From: Butyrivibrio sp.
GTDB lineage: Bacteria; Bacillota; Clostridia; Lachnospirales; Lachnospiraceae
DNA length: 64,000 bases
Reading direction: 5' to 3'
Assembly: GCA_024694565.1 (NCBI GenBank)
Contig: JAILJR010000230.1
Location: 1 to 64,000, forward strand
The notes below the pieces were generated by a model. That model was not told the DNA's origin, searched no databases, and was given only the letters and a program-made list of their open reading frames with translations. The position numbers and the translations under genes were made by a program. The stretch's first letter is position 1, and every line of letters begins with the position of its first letter. Positions 9,766 through 19,753 of this stretch are shown in pieces.

Positions 9766-10629
9766 ATGATTAAAAAGAAGATCAAGGATGATTTTGATCT
9801 TAAAAAAATTGCAGAGAGTGGACAGAGCTTCAGGTTTAATGAGGTTTTTGAAAAGTGCGGCACGCAAGAGTGCAAAGAAGAACGAGAGGCTTCAAAGAGA
9901 ACCTTCAGTGTCACTGCCTCATACAGGCACCTGCTGATAAGAGAGCTTGGTCAGAATGAATATGAATTTGAGTGCAGCACAGAAGATTATGAACACTTCT
10001 GGAAGGGATATTTCGACCTTGGGCTCGATTATTCACAGATCAGGGAAAGGATTGATAAAAATACTGATCCCTATCTCTACCGGGCTTCCGAGTTTGGGAA
10101 GGGGATCAGAATACTTAAGCAGGATCCCTGGGAGATGCTGATCTCATTTATAATATCACAGAGAAAAAACATTCCGGCAATTAAGGCCTCTATAGAGAAG
10201 CTGTGTGCTTTGGCAGGGGATGTGATAGAGAAGGACAGTGAGCTTGGGACAATTTATTCTTTTCCCGGACCTGAAAAGCTTGCCGGCCTTTCAATGGAGG
10301 AGCTTGGAAGATGCAGTCTTGGGTACAGGGACAAATATGTTCATCAGGCAGCTCTTGATGTGGCAAGCGGTGCGGTGGATCTGGATTCTTTTAAAAAGCT
10401 GGATGACGAAGCTCTGATGGCGGAGCTTTTAAAGCTGTACGGAGTCGGAGTGAAGGTGGCAAACTGTGAGATCTTATTTGGCTATCACAGGCTCAATGCC
10501 TTCCCCAGGGATGTGTGGATAAACAGGGTTCTGGAGGAGTGCTATAAAGAAGGCTTTCCTTTCGATGCTTATTATCCATATAATGGTGTGATGCAGCAGT
10601 ATTTGTTTTTTGCAGCAAGAAGCAGTTGA
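9766..10629 (+). CDS. ogg: 8-oxoguanine DNA glycosylase family (OGG) protein
   Basis: DPWEMLISFIISQRKNI, LYGVGVKVANCEILFGYHRLNAFPRDVWINRV (HhH-GPD motif with catalytic Lys and Asp). Confidence 0.8.
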   Translation: MIKKKIKDDFDLKKIAESGQSFRFNEVFEKCGTQECKEEREASKRTFSVTASYRHLLIRELGQNEYEFECSTEDYEHFWKGYFDLGLDYSQIRERIDKNTDPYLYRASEFGKGIRILKQDPWEMLISFIISQRKNIPAIKASIEKLCALAGDVIEKDSELGTIYSFPGPEKLAGLSMEELGRCSLGYRDKYVHQAALDVASGAVDLDSFKKLDDEALMAELLKLYGVGVKVANCEILFGYHRLNAFPRDVWINRVLEECYKEGFPFDAYYPYNGVMQQYLFFAARSS

Positions 10630-10826
10630 TGTTTGGCTATAATTGAGTTGCCCCAAAAGCAAGTTAATTGTATGCTAAGTAATGTGAGGCATAGGTTCGA
10701 CCCCGGAGCTTTTGCCTTATGGTTCATTGAGTAATATATCGTCAAGAGTTCTGTCCCCTGGCAATATGCGATAGGCAGGATTATATCGGTTAAATTGAAT
10801 GTGTACCTAATGAGAGGTGATTTACA

Positions 10827-11480
10827 ATGGCGAACATATTAAGTCCTTCAATACTGGCTGCAGATTTTAAGATCCTTGGAAAACAGATTGGTGAGGCAGA
10901 CAAGGCGGGGGCACAGTATCTTCATATAGATGTGATGGACGGGGTTTTTGTGCCGTCCATATCCTTTGGGCTGCCGGTTATAAGAAGTATAAGAAGTGCA
11001 ACCGACAGAGTTTTTGATGTGCATCTTATGATTGTTGATCCGATCAGATACATAAAGGACTTTGTGGATGCAGGTGCAGATATCATTACGTTTCATCTTG
11101 AAGCAGCGAAGGATCCAATGGCTGTCATAGACGAGATTCACAAATACGGAAAGAAAGCGGGGCTTTCAATAAAGCCGCAAACAAAGGCCGAGGCACTTTT
11201 GCCATATCTTGGCAAGGCAGACATGATCCTTGTCATGACGGTTGAGCCAGGCTTTGGCGGGCAGAAGCTCATTCCATCGACCCTCGAAAAGGTAAAGCGG
11301 GTGAGAAGCCTTCTTGCGGAAAGAGGATTTGATACGGACATACAGGTGGATGGCGGTATCACCATAGGAAACCTCAAAGAGGTTATTGGCTGCGGTGCAA
11401 ATGTAATTGTTGCCGGTTCATCCATATTTAACGGTGATATCACGACAAATACAGCTTCGTTTTTAGAAATAATGGGATGA
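10827..11480 (+). CDS. rpe: ribulose-phosphate 3-epimerase
   Basis: LSPSILAADF, LHIDVMDGVFVPSISFG, VMTVEPGFGGQKLI, VDGGI motifs. Confidence 0.95.
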   Translation: MANILSPSILAADFKILGKQIGEADKAGAQYLHIDVMDGVFVPSISFGLPVIRSIRSATDRVFDVHLMIVDPIRYIKDFVDAGADIITFHLEAAKDPMAVIDEIHKYGKKAGLSIKPQTKAEALLPYLGKADMILVMTVEPGFGGQKLIPSTLEKVKRVRSLLAERGFDTDIQVDGGITIGNLKEVIGCGANVIVAGSSIFNGDITTNTASFLEIMG

Positions 11481-11504
11481 ATAAATTTTATCAACAATGC
11501 CGGA

Positions 11505-11532
11505 AACTGCCACGTCAACCGTGGCAGTTTTT
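11505..11532 (+). terminator. Rho-independent terminator after rpe
   Basis: AACTGCCACG-tcaac-CGTGGCAGTT followed by TTTT. Confidence 0.85.
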
Positions 11533-11605
11533 TGGCGTTTGGTTGACTTTTAAACGTATAAAAGGCATACTATATCTGTGATATTGTCTAAAAAGAAGGA
11601 TTAAA

Positions 11606-12481
11606 ATGTACAAGAGATTAGCGAGAAATGATACCTGTTGGTGTGGCAGCGGGAAAAAATACAAAAATTGCCATGCAGCTTTTGATGATAAGATCATCAA
11701 TTTTGAACATCAGGGATTTATTGTTCCTGACAGAAAACTGTTTAAGACAGAAAAAGATATTGAAGGAATTAAAAAGAGTGCAGTTATCAACATGGCTGTT
11801 CTGGATGAGATCGGGGAGAAGATCCATGCCGGAATGACAACCCAGGAGATTGATGACATAGTCTACAACACTACAACGAAAATGGGAGGCATTCCGGCTG
11901 ACCTTGGCTATGAAGGCTTTCCCAAGAGCGTGTGTACTTCGATCAATGAGGAGGTATGCCACGGCATTCCGTCCGATGATATCATCCTTAAGGAAGGCGA
12001 CATTATTAATGTAGACTGCTCGACAATACTGGACGGATATTTTTCTGACTCTTCACGAATGTTCTGCATCGGCGAGATTTCTCCGGAAAAACAAAGACTC
12101 GTCGATGTCACTAAAGAGTGCCTTGAGGAGGGACTCAAGGCTGTCATTCCATGGACTCCGATAGGAGATATGGGGCATGCAGTTCATATGCATGCGAAAA
12201 AGAACGGATATACGGTAGTTCGGGAGATTGGTGGTCACGGCTGTGGCAACGCTTTTCATGAGGAACCCTTTGTCAGCTTTGTGAGCGAACCAAATACCGG
12301 AATGCTGATGGTGCCAGGAATGGTCTTCACCATCGAACCCATGGTAAATATGGGCGGGAATGAGATCTTCATTGATGAAGAGAACGACTGGACAGTTTAC
12401 ACTGCGGATCTAAAACCCTCCGCTCAGTGGGAGGTTGAACTTTTAGTCACTGAAACCGGCTATGAGCTTTTGTGCTGGTAA
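11606..12481 (+). CDS. map: type I methionyl aminopeptidase with N-terminal SEC-C zinc motif
   Basis: N-terminal NDTCWCGSGKKYKNCH; GHGCGNAFHEEPFV, FTIEPMV. Confidence 0.92.
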   Translation: MYKRLARNDTCWCGSGKKYKNCHAAFDDKIINFEHQGFIVPDRKLFKTEKDIEGIKKSAVINMAVLDEIGEKIHAGMTTQEIDDIVYNTTTKMGGIPADLGYEGFPKSVCTSINEEVCHGIPSDDIILKEGDIINVDCSTILDGYFSDSSRMFCIGEISPEKQRLVDVTKECLEEGLKAVIPWTPIGDMGHAVHMHAKKNGYTVVREIGGHGCGNAFHEEPFVSFVSEPNTGMLMVPGMVFTIEPMVNMGGNEIFIDEENDWTVYTADLKPSAQWEVELLVTETGYELLCW

Positions 12482-12506
12482 ACAAATATGGAAGGACGTA
12501 GAAGCA

Positions 12507-14549
12507 ATGCAGAATAAGGGGAAATACTACATCACTACCGCAATTGCCTACACATCGGGTAAGCCTCATATTGGAAACAGCTATGAGATTGTGCTTGCCG
12601 ATGCAATTGCAAGATATAAGAGAAAGGATGGGTTTGACGTCTATTTTCAGACAGGATCTGACGAACATGGGCAGAAGATAGAGACAAGGGCTATCGAAGC
12701 GGGATGCAGTAGCCCCAAGGAGTTTGTTGATCAGGTGTCTGAGGTCATTAAGGGACTGTGGAATCTGATGGACACATCCTATGACAGATTTATCAGGACT
12801 ACTGATGAGGATCATGTTAAACAGGTTCAGAAGATATTTAAGAAGTTTTACGATCAGGGAGATATTTACAAGGGCTCCTACAAGGGAATGTACTGTACAG
12901 AGTGTGAGGCTTTTTACACGGAGTCACAGCTTGTTGGCGGGAAGTGCCCGGAGTGCGGCGGAGAAGTTCATCCTGCAGAGGAGGAGGCGTATTTCTTCCG
13001 CATGAGTAAATATGCCGACAGACTTATAGAGCATATCAATACACATCCGGAATTTATTCAGCCGGTTTCAAGGAAGAACGAGATGATGAACAACTTCCTT
13101 CTTCCGGGACTTCAGGACCTGTGCGTTTCACGGACATCATTTAAATGGGGAATACCTGTTGACTTTGATGACAAGCATGTTGTGTATGTGTGGCTTGATG
13201 CGCTCTCTAACTATATTACCGGTATCGGATATGACGCTGACGGCAACAGCTCTGACCTTTACAAAAAGTATTGGCCTGCAGATCTCCATCTTATAGGAAA
13301 AGACATTATAAGATTCCATACAATTTACTGGCCAATCTTTTTGTTTGCACTTGGTGAGCCTCTTCCCAGGCAGATTTTCGGACACCCGTGGCTATTGCAG
13401 GGTGGAGAAAAGATGAGCAAGTCAAAGGGCAATGTTATCTATGCGGATGACCTTGTCAGCATATTTGGTGTCGATCCCGTAAGATATTTTGTTCTTCATG
13501 AGATGCCCTTTGATAATGACGGCGTTATCACCTGGGAGCTTCTGGTAGAAAGATTTAATTCAGATCTCGCAAACACACTCGGAAATCTGGTCAACCGTAC
13601 TATCGCAATGAGCAACAAGTACCTTGGCGGAGTTGTTTCTGACAGGAAGGTTGAAGAGCCTATGGATGATGACCTCAAGGCTGTTGCGACCGGCTGCTAT
13701 GACAAGGTGGAAGCCAGGATGGATGAGCTTAGAGTGGCAGATGCACTTACAGAGATCTTTACTCTCTTCAAGAGATGCAACAAATATATAGATGAGACTG
13801 AGCCCTGGATCCTCGGAAAGGATGAGAGCAAGAAGGACAGGCTCTCTACGGTTCTTTACAACCTTGTTGAGGCAATATCGATAGGAGCAACTCTTCTTGA
13901 TCCGTTTATGCCCGAGACTTCGGAAAAGATAAGAGAGCAGCTCAGCGTTTCTACAAGAGATTTTGATACATTAAAGGAATTTGGAAAAACGCCTGATGGA
14001 ACAAAGGTTACGGCAACGCCACAGATGCTGTTTGCGCGCAAGGATTTAAAGGATGTTCTTGAAAGAGCTGCCGAGATAACCAAAAAGCAGAAGGCTGACT
14101 TTGAGGAGTCACAGAGGCGCGCTGCACAAAATCTCGCAAAAGCAGGTCTTGCTCCCGAAAAGAAGGAAGATAGCACTGAGACAAGCGATGAGACGGGCAA
14201 GGGTATGGATTTACCTGCAAAGGAAGAAATAACCTATGATCAGTTCGGCGCTATGCAGTTCCAGATCGGTGAGATAATAGAGTGTAAGGCAGTTGAGAAG
14301 TCCAAAAAGCTTTTGTGCTCACAGGTCAGGATCGGAAGTCAGGTAAAACAGATAGTATCCGGTATCAGGAAATACTATTCACCTGAAGAGATGGTCGGCA
14401 AAAAGGTTATGGTGCTTGTGAATCTTAAGCCTGCCAGACTTGCCGGAGTTCTTTCGGAGGGAATGCTTCTTTGCGCTGAGGACGCTGACGGAAATCTTGC
14501 GCTTATGACACCTGAGAAGGATATGCCATCAGGTGCAGAGGTTTGCTGA
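12507..14549 (+). CDS. metG: methionyl-tRNA synthetase
   Basis: KPHIGNSYEIVLADAIARY, KMSKSKGNVI (KMSKS), C-terminal tRNA-binding OB domain. Confidence 0.95.
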   Translation: MQNKGKYYITTAIAYTSGKPHIGNSYEIVLADAIARYKRKDGFDVYFQTGSDEHGQKIETRAIEAGCSSPKEFVDQVSEVIKGLWNLMDTSYDRFIRTTDEDHVKQVQKIFKKFYDQGDIYKGSYKGMYCTECEAFYTESQLVGGKCPECGGEVHPAEEEAYFFRMSKYADRLIEHINTHPEFIQPVSRKNEMMNNFLLPGLQDLCVSRTSFKWGIPVDFDDKHVVYVWLDALSNYITGIGYDADGNSSDLYKKYWPADLHLIGKDIIRFHTIYWPIFLFALGEPLPRQIFGHPWLLQGGEKMSKSKGNVIYADDLVSIFGVDPVRYFVLHEMPFDNDGVITWELLVERFNSDLANTLGNLVNRTIAMSNKYLGGVVSDRKVEEPMDDDLKAVATGCYDKVEARMDELRVADALTEIFTLFKRCNKYIDETEPWILGKDESKKDRLSTVLYNLVEAISIGATLLDPFMPETSEKIREQLSVSTRDFDTLKEFGKTPDGTKVTATPQMLFARKDLKDVLERAAEITKKQKADFEESQRRAAQNLAKAGLAPEKKEDSTETSDETGKGMDLPAKEEITYDQFGAMQFQIGEIIECKAVEKSKKLLCSQVRIGSQVKQIVSGIRKYYSPEEMVGKKVMVLVNLKPARLAGVLSEGMLLCAEDADGNLALMTPEKDMPSGAEVC

Positions 14550-14710
14550 TATATATTTTTTATAATAGGGAGCCTTTCAGACAACCGGATTGTAAATATT
14601 TCTTTGTCAGGTCAGGTGCTTTATCAAACAGATAGTCTGCGGATTAGGGAAATTAGTGGTATTATATATAGTGTAGATAACAATCAAAATAAATCACGGA
14701 GGAATTCCAA

Positions 14711-15661
14711 ATGGTACGCAAAGAGGAGCTTACTTTTAAATCCAGGGACAGACAGACTACCCTTCACGCTATAAGGTGGATCCCTGATGGAGAACCTGTT
14801 GCTATCCTGCAGATAATTCACGGTATGCAGGAGTATATTGATAGATATGATGAGTTCGCTAATTTCCTTGCAAATAAGGGTATCCTCGTAATGGGAAACG
14901 ATCATCTCGGACATGGTAAATCTGTTGATGAGAGAGTACCCTACGGATATTTCTGCAAGAATGATCCTGCTACAGTTCTTGTCCGCGATGCCCACAGGTT
15001 AAAGAAGATGACTCAGGAGGACTATCCCGGGATACCGTGCTTTATACTGGGGCACAGCTTCGGTTCGTTTGTTGCCAGGGAATACATAACCAGATACGGA
15101 ACAGGTATCAAGGGTGCGATCATCCAGGGAACAGCATATATGTCAAACGGAACTGTGAAGAGCATGAATGCGCTTGTCAATATCATGCAGTTCATAATGG
15201 GTGAAAAGTACAGAAGCAACATGATAAATGACATGGCCTTCAAGGGATATTTGAAGAGGATACCAAATTCCAGGACCAAGTTTGACTGGCTCTCACATAA
15301 TGAGGCAAGTATTGACAAGTATGTAGCCGATCCCGCATGTAACTTTATCTTTACACTAAACGGGTTTAAGACTATGGCAGAGCTGTTAAAGAGAATTCAG
15401 GACCTTGACAAGATGGAGGATATACCCAAGGACCTTCCGATTCTTATCACTGCCGGAAGAGAGGATCCTGTAGGTAACTACGGAGAGGCTCCCAGAAAGC
15501 TCTTTGATATCTACAAAAAGCAGCTTCAGATAAGGAATGTGGAGCTCAAGCTCTATGATGAGATGAGGCATGAGCTGCAGCAGGAAACAAAAAGAGAGCA
15601 GGTCTTTGAGGACCAGTATCAATGGCTCCAGAAGGTGCTGAATAGTGGATCGAATAATTGA
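14711..15661 (+). CDS. alpha/beta hydrolase (monoacylglycerol lipase-like)
   Basis: GHSFGSFVAREY nucleophile elbow, IIHGMQEYIDRYDEFA, GNDHLGHG. Confidence 0.8.
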   Translation: MVRKEELTFKSRDRQTTLHAIRWIPDGEPVAILQIIHGMQEYIDRYDEFANFLANKGILVMGNDHLGHGKSVDERVPYGYFCKNDPATVLVRDAHRLKKMTQEDYPGIPCFILGHSFGSFVAREYITRYGTGIKGAIIQGTAYMSNGTVKSMNALVNIMQFIMGEKYRSNMINDMAFKGYLKRIPNSRTKFDWLSHNEASIDKYVADPACNFIFTLNGFKTMAELLKRIQDLDKMEDIPKDLPILITAGREDPVGNYGEAPRKLFDIYKKQLQIRNVELKLYDEMRHELQQETKREQVFEDQYQWLQKVLNSGSNN

Positions 15662-16142
15662 CACATCAAAAATTATGGTAAGATGCGCTTACCACTCTGA
15701 TTGGGATGGGGCGATGAAGCTCGCATGGAACACTTTTGCGAGATTCGACGCCCCTGACTATTCTCAGGAAGGAATCGAGAATTTTCATAAATTCGTCAAT
15801 GATGATATGCTTCGCAAAATGTTCATTGCAGGGCAATATCAGCTTTTTGTTGCAACAGATGATGACAGATATGTGGGGATGCTCTCCCTGCGTGAAAGGA
15901 GTCATATCTCACTTTTGTTTGTGGACGAGGAGTATCACAGACATGGGGTTGCAAGTGCGCTCATCAGGTTTGTGAGCAAATATGTTCTGACTGAGGAGGG
16001 GATTGACAGAATTACTGTCAATGCGTCTCCGTATGCCATAGGGTTTTATCACAAGAGAGGATTTGTGGATTTGTCGGGAGAGACTGTCGCAGACGGCATT
16101 CGCTTTACTCCGATGGAACTCAGATTTAGTAAGGAATATTAA
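15645..16142 (+). CDS. GNAT family N-acetyltransferase
   Basis: LFVDEEYHRHGVASALIRFV motif; overlaps the 3' end of the preceding gene. Confidence 0.75.
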   Translation: MDRIIDTSKIMVRCAYHSDWDGAMKLAWNTFARFDAPDYSQEGIENFHKFVNDDMLRKMFIAGQYQLFVATDDDRYVGMLSLRERSHISLLFVDEEYHRHGVASALIRFVSKYVLTEEGIDRITVNASPYAIGFYHKRGFVDLSGETVADGIRFTPMELRFSKEY

Positions 16143-16143
16143 A

Positions 16144-16920
16144 ATGGGAAATTTCTTTGATATCAACAGCCCTTTTATGAGGGCGCTGACCAAACTGGCA
16201 GATGTGATGCTGGTAAATGTACTGGTCCTGATTTTTGCAATACCCTTGATAATTGAGCAGTTTTTTATGCTGGGGCCCATATTTATGGGAGATGTTGCTT
16301 TTGCAGTCAATTACGTTTTTTATGCCTGGCTATTTGGAATCGTGTGTTCATTTCCGCTCGGTTCAGCCCTGACGGCAATGCATTTTGTCCTTTTAAAGAT
16401 AGTCAGGGATGAGGAAAGCTATATAACAAAGAGCTTTTTTAAGGCCTACAAGGATAACTTTAAACAGGCAACAATTCTTCAGATCCTGCAGTTTACGGCA
16501 GGTGGGATACTGCTTCTTGATTTTCTCCTTATGAGAGGAGGAGCCGGAGTATACAGATATATCGTAGTAGCTGCGTCGATTATCCTTTATCTGGCATCGC
16601 TCTATATCTTCCCTCTTCAGGCAAGGTTTGAAAACACTGTGATCGGAACGATTAAAAACTCTTTTCTAATGGCTGTAATGGCGCTGCCACGGACACTTGC
16701 CATGGGGGTCATAAATCTTCTGCCAATCCTCTTATACTATTTCTTTGACCTCAGAATTGTACCAATCCTTGTGCTCCTTGGTATTGCAGGTCCGGGATTT
16801 TTGTGTGCTTCTCTTTACAGTGAGACCTTCAAGAAATTTGAACCAAAAGAGGAAAAGCTTACCGAAGAGCAAGAGATTGAGAACGCCATAAGAAAGATTG
16901 ATGATGAAGATAATAAATAA
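16144..16920 (+). CDS. YesL/DUF624 family membrane protein
   Basis: MGNFFDINSPFMRALTKLADVMLVNVL N-terminus typical of YesL-like proteins. Confidence 0.7.
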   Translation: MGNFFDINSPFMRALTKLADVMLVNVLVLIFAIPLIIEQFFMLGPIFMGDVAFAVNYVFYAWLFGIVCSFPLGSALTAMHFVLLKIVRDEESYITKSFFKAYKDNFKQATILQILQFTAGGILLLDFLLMRGGAGVYRYIVVAASIILYLASLYIFPLQARFENTVIGTIKNSFLMAVMALPRTLAMGVINLLPILLYYFFDLRIVPILVLLGIAGPGFLCASLYSETFKKFEPKEEKLTEEQEIENAIRKIDDEDNK

Positions 16921-18376
16921 AAGAATATATTTGAGATGGCTCCTGCCACTGCTTGTATTTTTTGTGGCAGTGACAGGGGTTTTAATTACATATTACGGGG
17001 TAGTCAGGGAATATGCCGCAAAGGCAAGACAGACGCAGATGGCGTTTGCCCTGCAGAGAGAGCTGGTTGATGTTGAGATGAGTATCAGCAGGACCAAGGC
17101 GGCGCTTGAGGGAGCCGGAGAGGCCATGCCTCTTTTTGCAATGGGTTACAACCACAATCAGATTCTGGTTATTCTAAAGGGCCTGGTTGCGGATACTGAT
17201 GCAACAGAGGTAATGGTATGCGATCTGGAAGGTGTTGGCTACGACGATTCAGGCAAGGTTGTATCAATATCCAATGAATATTATTTTGATGAGATTAACT
17301 CGGAATATTCCAGAGGCGGCGTGGGCCTGGTTCTCCCAAAGGATCCCAAGGCTGTAAGAAATACAGAAGGGCTGGTTGTCTGTTCTGTCAGCTTCGAAAG
17401 AAAAAACAGGGGCTATATCATTGCGAAGATACCCATGTTCACGATGGATGATAAGCTCTTTCGCGAGAGATTCTTAACAGACAGGACTTCAATGATAACG
17501 ATTGACGGGGATATACTTGCCTCCTATTCTGTAAATATGGGACAGGAGGACGAAGATAAGATACTCTCCCTCTGGCCGGAGCTTCCGGAAGGACTCTCAA
17601 AGGACACGATAAAGCTGGCCATCTCGCAAAAGAATACATACATGTCAGAGGTGGAAGGATACGGATATGTTACGGTGGTGCCGCTTAAGACCATAAACGG
17701 AGGAATTGTCTCGCTTGTAAAATATGATCAGATGAACAGTATGACAGGGAGCGAGCTGTCGGAATACAGATATTTTACATTATTACTTATAATAGCCTTA
17801 GTGGGGCTGATCGTTTTGATGTTCCTTATGCATCTTCTGGGTGACTATCTTGAGAAGAGACGAAGACAGAAAGCGCTTAAGGGAATAGAGACTGATAAGC
17901 TGACAGGACTCATTTCCAAAAACTCGGTAGTCAAGGCAATGGAGGATTACATCACTTCGGCGGATGCTGCAAAGGGTCTTTTATTCATTGTTGCTTTTGA
18001 AGGAATAGGCAGGATCCGGGCAGACAAGGGAGACACCTATGCTGATAACATGGTCAGGGAATTTGCAAAGACCCTGGAGAAGAGATTCAGGGCAACAGAT
18101 ATAGTAGGAAGGCTTGAGTATGACCAGTTCGTTGTTTTCCTCAAGGATGTGCACGAGGATAAGGATGTAAGGAAACAGAGAGATGAGATGCAGATGTTTC
18201 TCTATGACTTAAAAGGCGCGGATACTGAGGGAGAATTCACTGCAAATGCAGGAGGAGCACTCTTTCCGGACTGTGCAAAAACTGCTCAGGAGCTCATAGA
18301 TGCCGGCAGAGCAGCACTCGAAAAGTCAAAGGAGCTTGGCAAGGGCATGTTATTTTTCGCAAAGGACATGCAATAG
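16901..18376 (+). CDS. membrane-anchored GGDEF-domain-like protein (degenerate active site)
   Basis: LLFIVAFEGIGRIRADKGDTYADNMVREFAKTLEKRFRATDIVGRLEYDQFVVFL has GGDEF fold spacing but LEYDQF in place of GGDEF. Confidence 0.65.
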   Translation: MMKIINKRIYLRWLLPLLVFFVAVTGVLITYYGVVREYAAKARQTQMAFALQRELVDVEMSISRTKAALEGAGEAMPLFAMGYNHNQILVILKGLVADTDATEVMVCDLEGVGYDDSGKVVSISNEYYFDEINSEYSRGGVGLVLPKDPKAVRNTEGLVVCSVSFERKNRGYIIAKIPMFTMDDKLFRERFLTDRTSMITIDGDILASYSVNMGQEDEDKILSLWPELPEGLSKDTIKLAISQKNTYMSEVEGYGYVTVVPLKTINGGIVSLVKYDQMNSMTGSELSEYRYFTLLLIIALVGLIVLMFLMHLLGDYLEKRRRQKALKGIETDKLTGLISKNSVVKAMEDYITSADAAKGLLFIVAFEGIGRIRADKGDTYADNMVREFAKTLEKRFRATDIVGRLEYDQFVVFLKDVHEDKDVRKQRDEMQMFLYDLKGADTEGEFTANAGGALFPDCAKTAQELIDAGRAALEKSKELGKGMLFFAKDMQ

Positions 18377-18567
18377 GCAATTTGCACAGTGAATTATTTT
18401 GTTATTCGTCAACATTTTGCAATTTGTAAATCCTGATTGCTTTTTTTGTCATAATGGCTAATGTATTATAAAAAATTTGTGAAAATGGTGAATAGTCAAT
18501 AATCGGGTTTGTAATTATACTGTTACATAGTTGCAAGCCACTTATAAAACAGGAGGAAAAGATTGAT

Positions 18568-19677
18568 ATGGCAAGTTTATCACTTGAGCATGTATTTAAA
18601 ATTTATCCCAATGGATTTGAAGCAGTTAAGGATTTCAACTTAAACATTGAGGATAAGGAGTTCATTATTTTCGTAGGACCTTCAGGATGCGGAAAGTCAA
18701 CAACACTTCGTATGATCGCCGGCCTTGAGGATATTTCTTCAGGAACACTTAAGATTGGTGACAGAGTTGTTAACGATGTAGAGCCTAAGGACAGAGATAT
18801 CGCGATGGTATTCCAGAACTACGCTCTGTATCCTCATATGACTGTATATGATAACATGGCATTTGGACTTAAGCTTAGAAAAGTTCCAAAGGCTGAAATT
18901 GATAAGATGGTTAGAGATGCTGCTAAGATCCTTGACCTTGAGAAGCTCCTTGATCGTAAGCCTAAGGCTCTTTCAGGTGGACAGAGACAGCGTGTTGCTA
19001 TGGGACGTGCTATCGTTCGTAATCCTAAGGTATTCCTTATGGACGAGCCTCTTTCAAACCTGGATGCTAAGCTCCGTGTTCAGATGAGAACTGAGATTGC
19101 TAAGCTTCACCAGAGACTTGGCACAACAATCATCTACGTTACACATGACCAGACAGAGGCTATGACTCTTGGTACCAGGATCGTTGTTATGAAGGATGGT
19201 GTTGTTCAGCAGGTTGACACACCTCAGAACCTCTATGAGAAGCCAGGCAACCTCTTTGTTGCAGGATTCATGGGATCACCTCAGATGAACTTCCTTGATG
19301 CTCAGGTTGAGGTTAGCGGAGACAAGGCTTGCCTTAAGATTGCAGGTCAGTCAATCGAGCTTCCTCCTGCAAAGGCTAAGAAGCTTATCGATGGCGGTTA
19401 CAACGGAAAGACTGTTACATTCGGTATTCGTCCTGAGGATGTTGATGATTCTGAGATGGTTGTTAACACATCCAAGGCTGTATTTGAGTCAACAATCAAC
19501 GTTTACGAGCTTCTCGGTGCAGAGGTTTATCTGTACTTTGATCTTGCTGAGTTCCCGATCACTGCAAGAGTTGATTCCCGTACAACAGCAAGACCTGGCG
19601 ACAAGGTTAAGTTTGCTTTCGATGTTGAGAAGATTCACGTATTCGACAAAGAGACAGAGAAGACAATTACAAACTAA
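18568..19677 (+). CDS. msmX: ABC transporter ATP-binding protein, MsmX/UgpC type
   Basis: GPSGCGKSTTLRMIAGLE, LSGGQRQRVAMGRAIVRNPKVFLMDEPLSNLDAKLR, C-terminal TOBE region. Confidence 0.9.
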   Translation: MASLSLEHVFKIYPNGFEAVKDFNLNIEDKEFIIFVGPSGCGKSTTLRMIAGLEDISSGTLKIGDRVVNDVEPKDRDIAMVFQNYALYPHMTVYDNMAFGLKLRKVPKAEIDKMVRDAAKILDLEKLLDRKPKALSGGQRQRVAMGRAIVRNPKVFLMDEPLSNLDAKLRVQMRTEIAKLHQRLGTTIIYVTHDQTEAMTLGTRIVVMKDGVVQQVDTPQNLYEKPGNLFVAGFMGSPQMNFLDAQVEVSGDKACLKIAGQSIELPPAKAKKLIDGGYNGKTVTFGIRPEDVDDSEMVVNTSKAVFESTINVYELLGAEVYLYFDLAEFPITARVDSRTTARPGDKVKFAFDVEKIHVFDKETEKTITN

Positions 19678-19692
19678 GCTTTCAATTATTCA

Positions 19693-19720
19693 GAGCTGCG
19701 CACTTTGCGCAGCTCTTTTT
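19693..19720 (+). terminator. Rho-independent terminator
   Basis: GAGCTGCGCactttGCGCAGCTC followed by TTTTT. Confidence 0.85.
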
Positions 19721-19753
19721 GCGTGATATACTCAGAATGAAGGTATTTCACTA

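Noticed and set aside
10654-10714. tRNA-like segment: CAAAAGC...GGTTCGACCCC...GCTTTTG with a T-loop-like sequence
   Set aside because: Only 61 nt between the ends, no convincing D or anticodon arms and a poor T stem; most likely a chance hairpin or a decayed remnant
12300-12500. Possible riboswitch upstream of metG (T-box or SAM)
   Set aside because: metG follows map by only ~25 nt; no room for a leader and no T-box sequence
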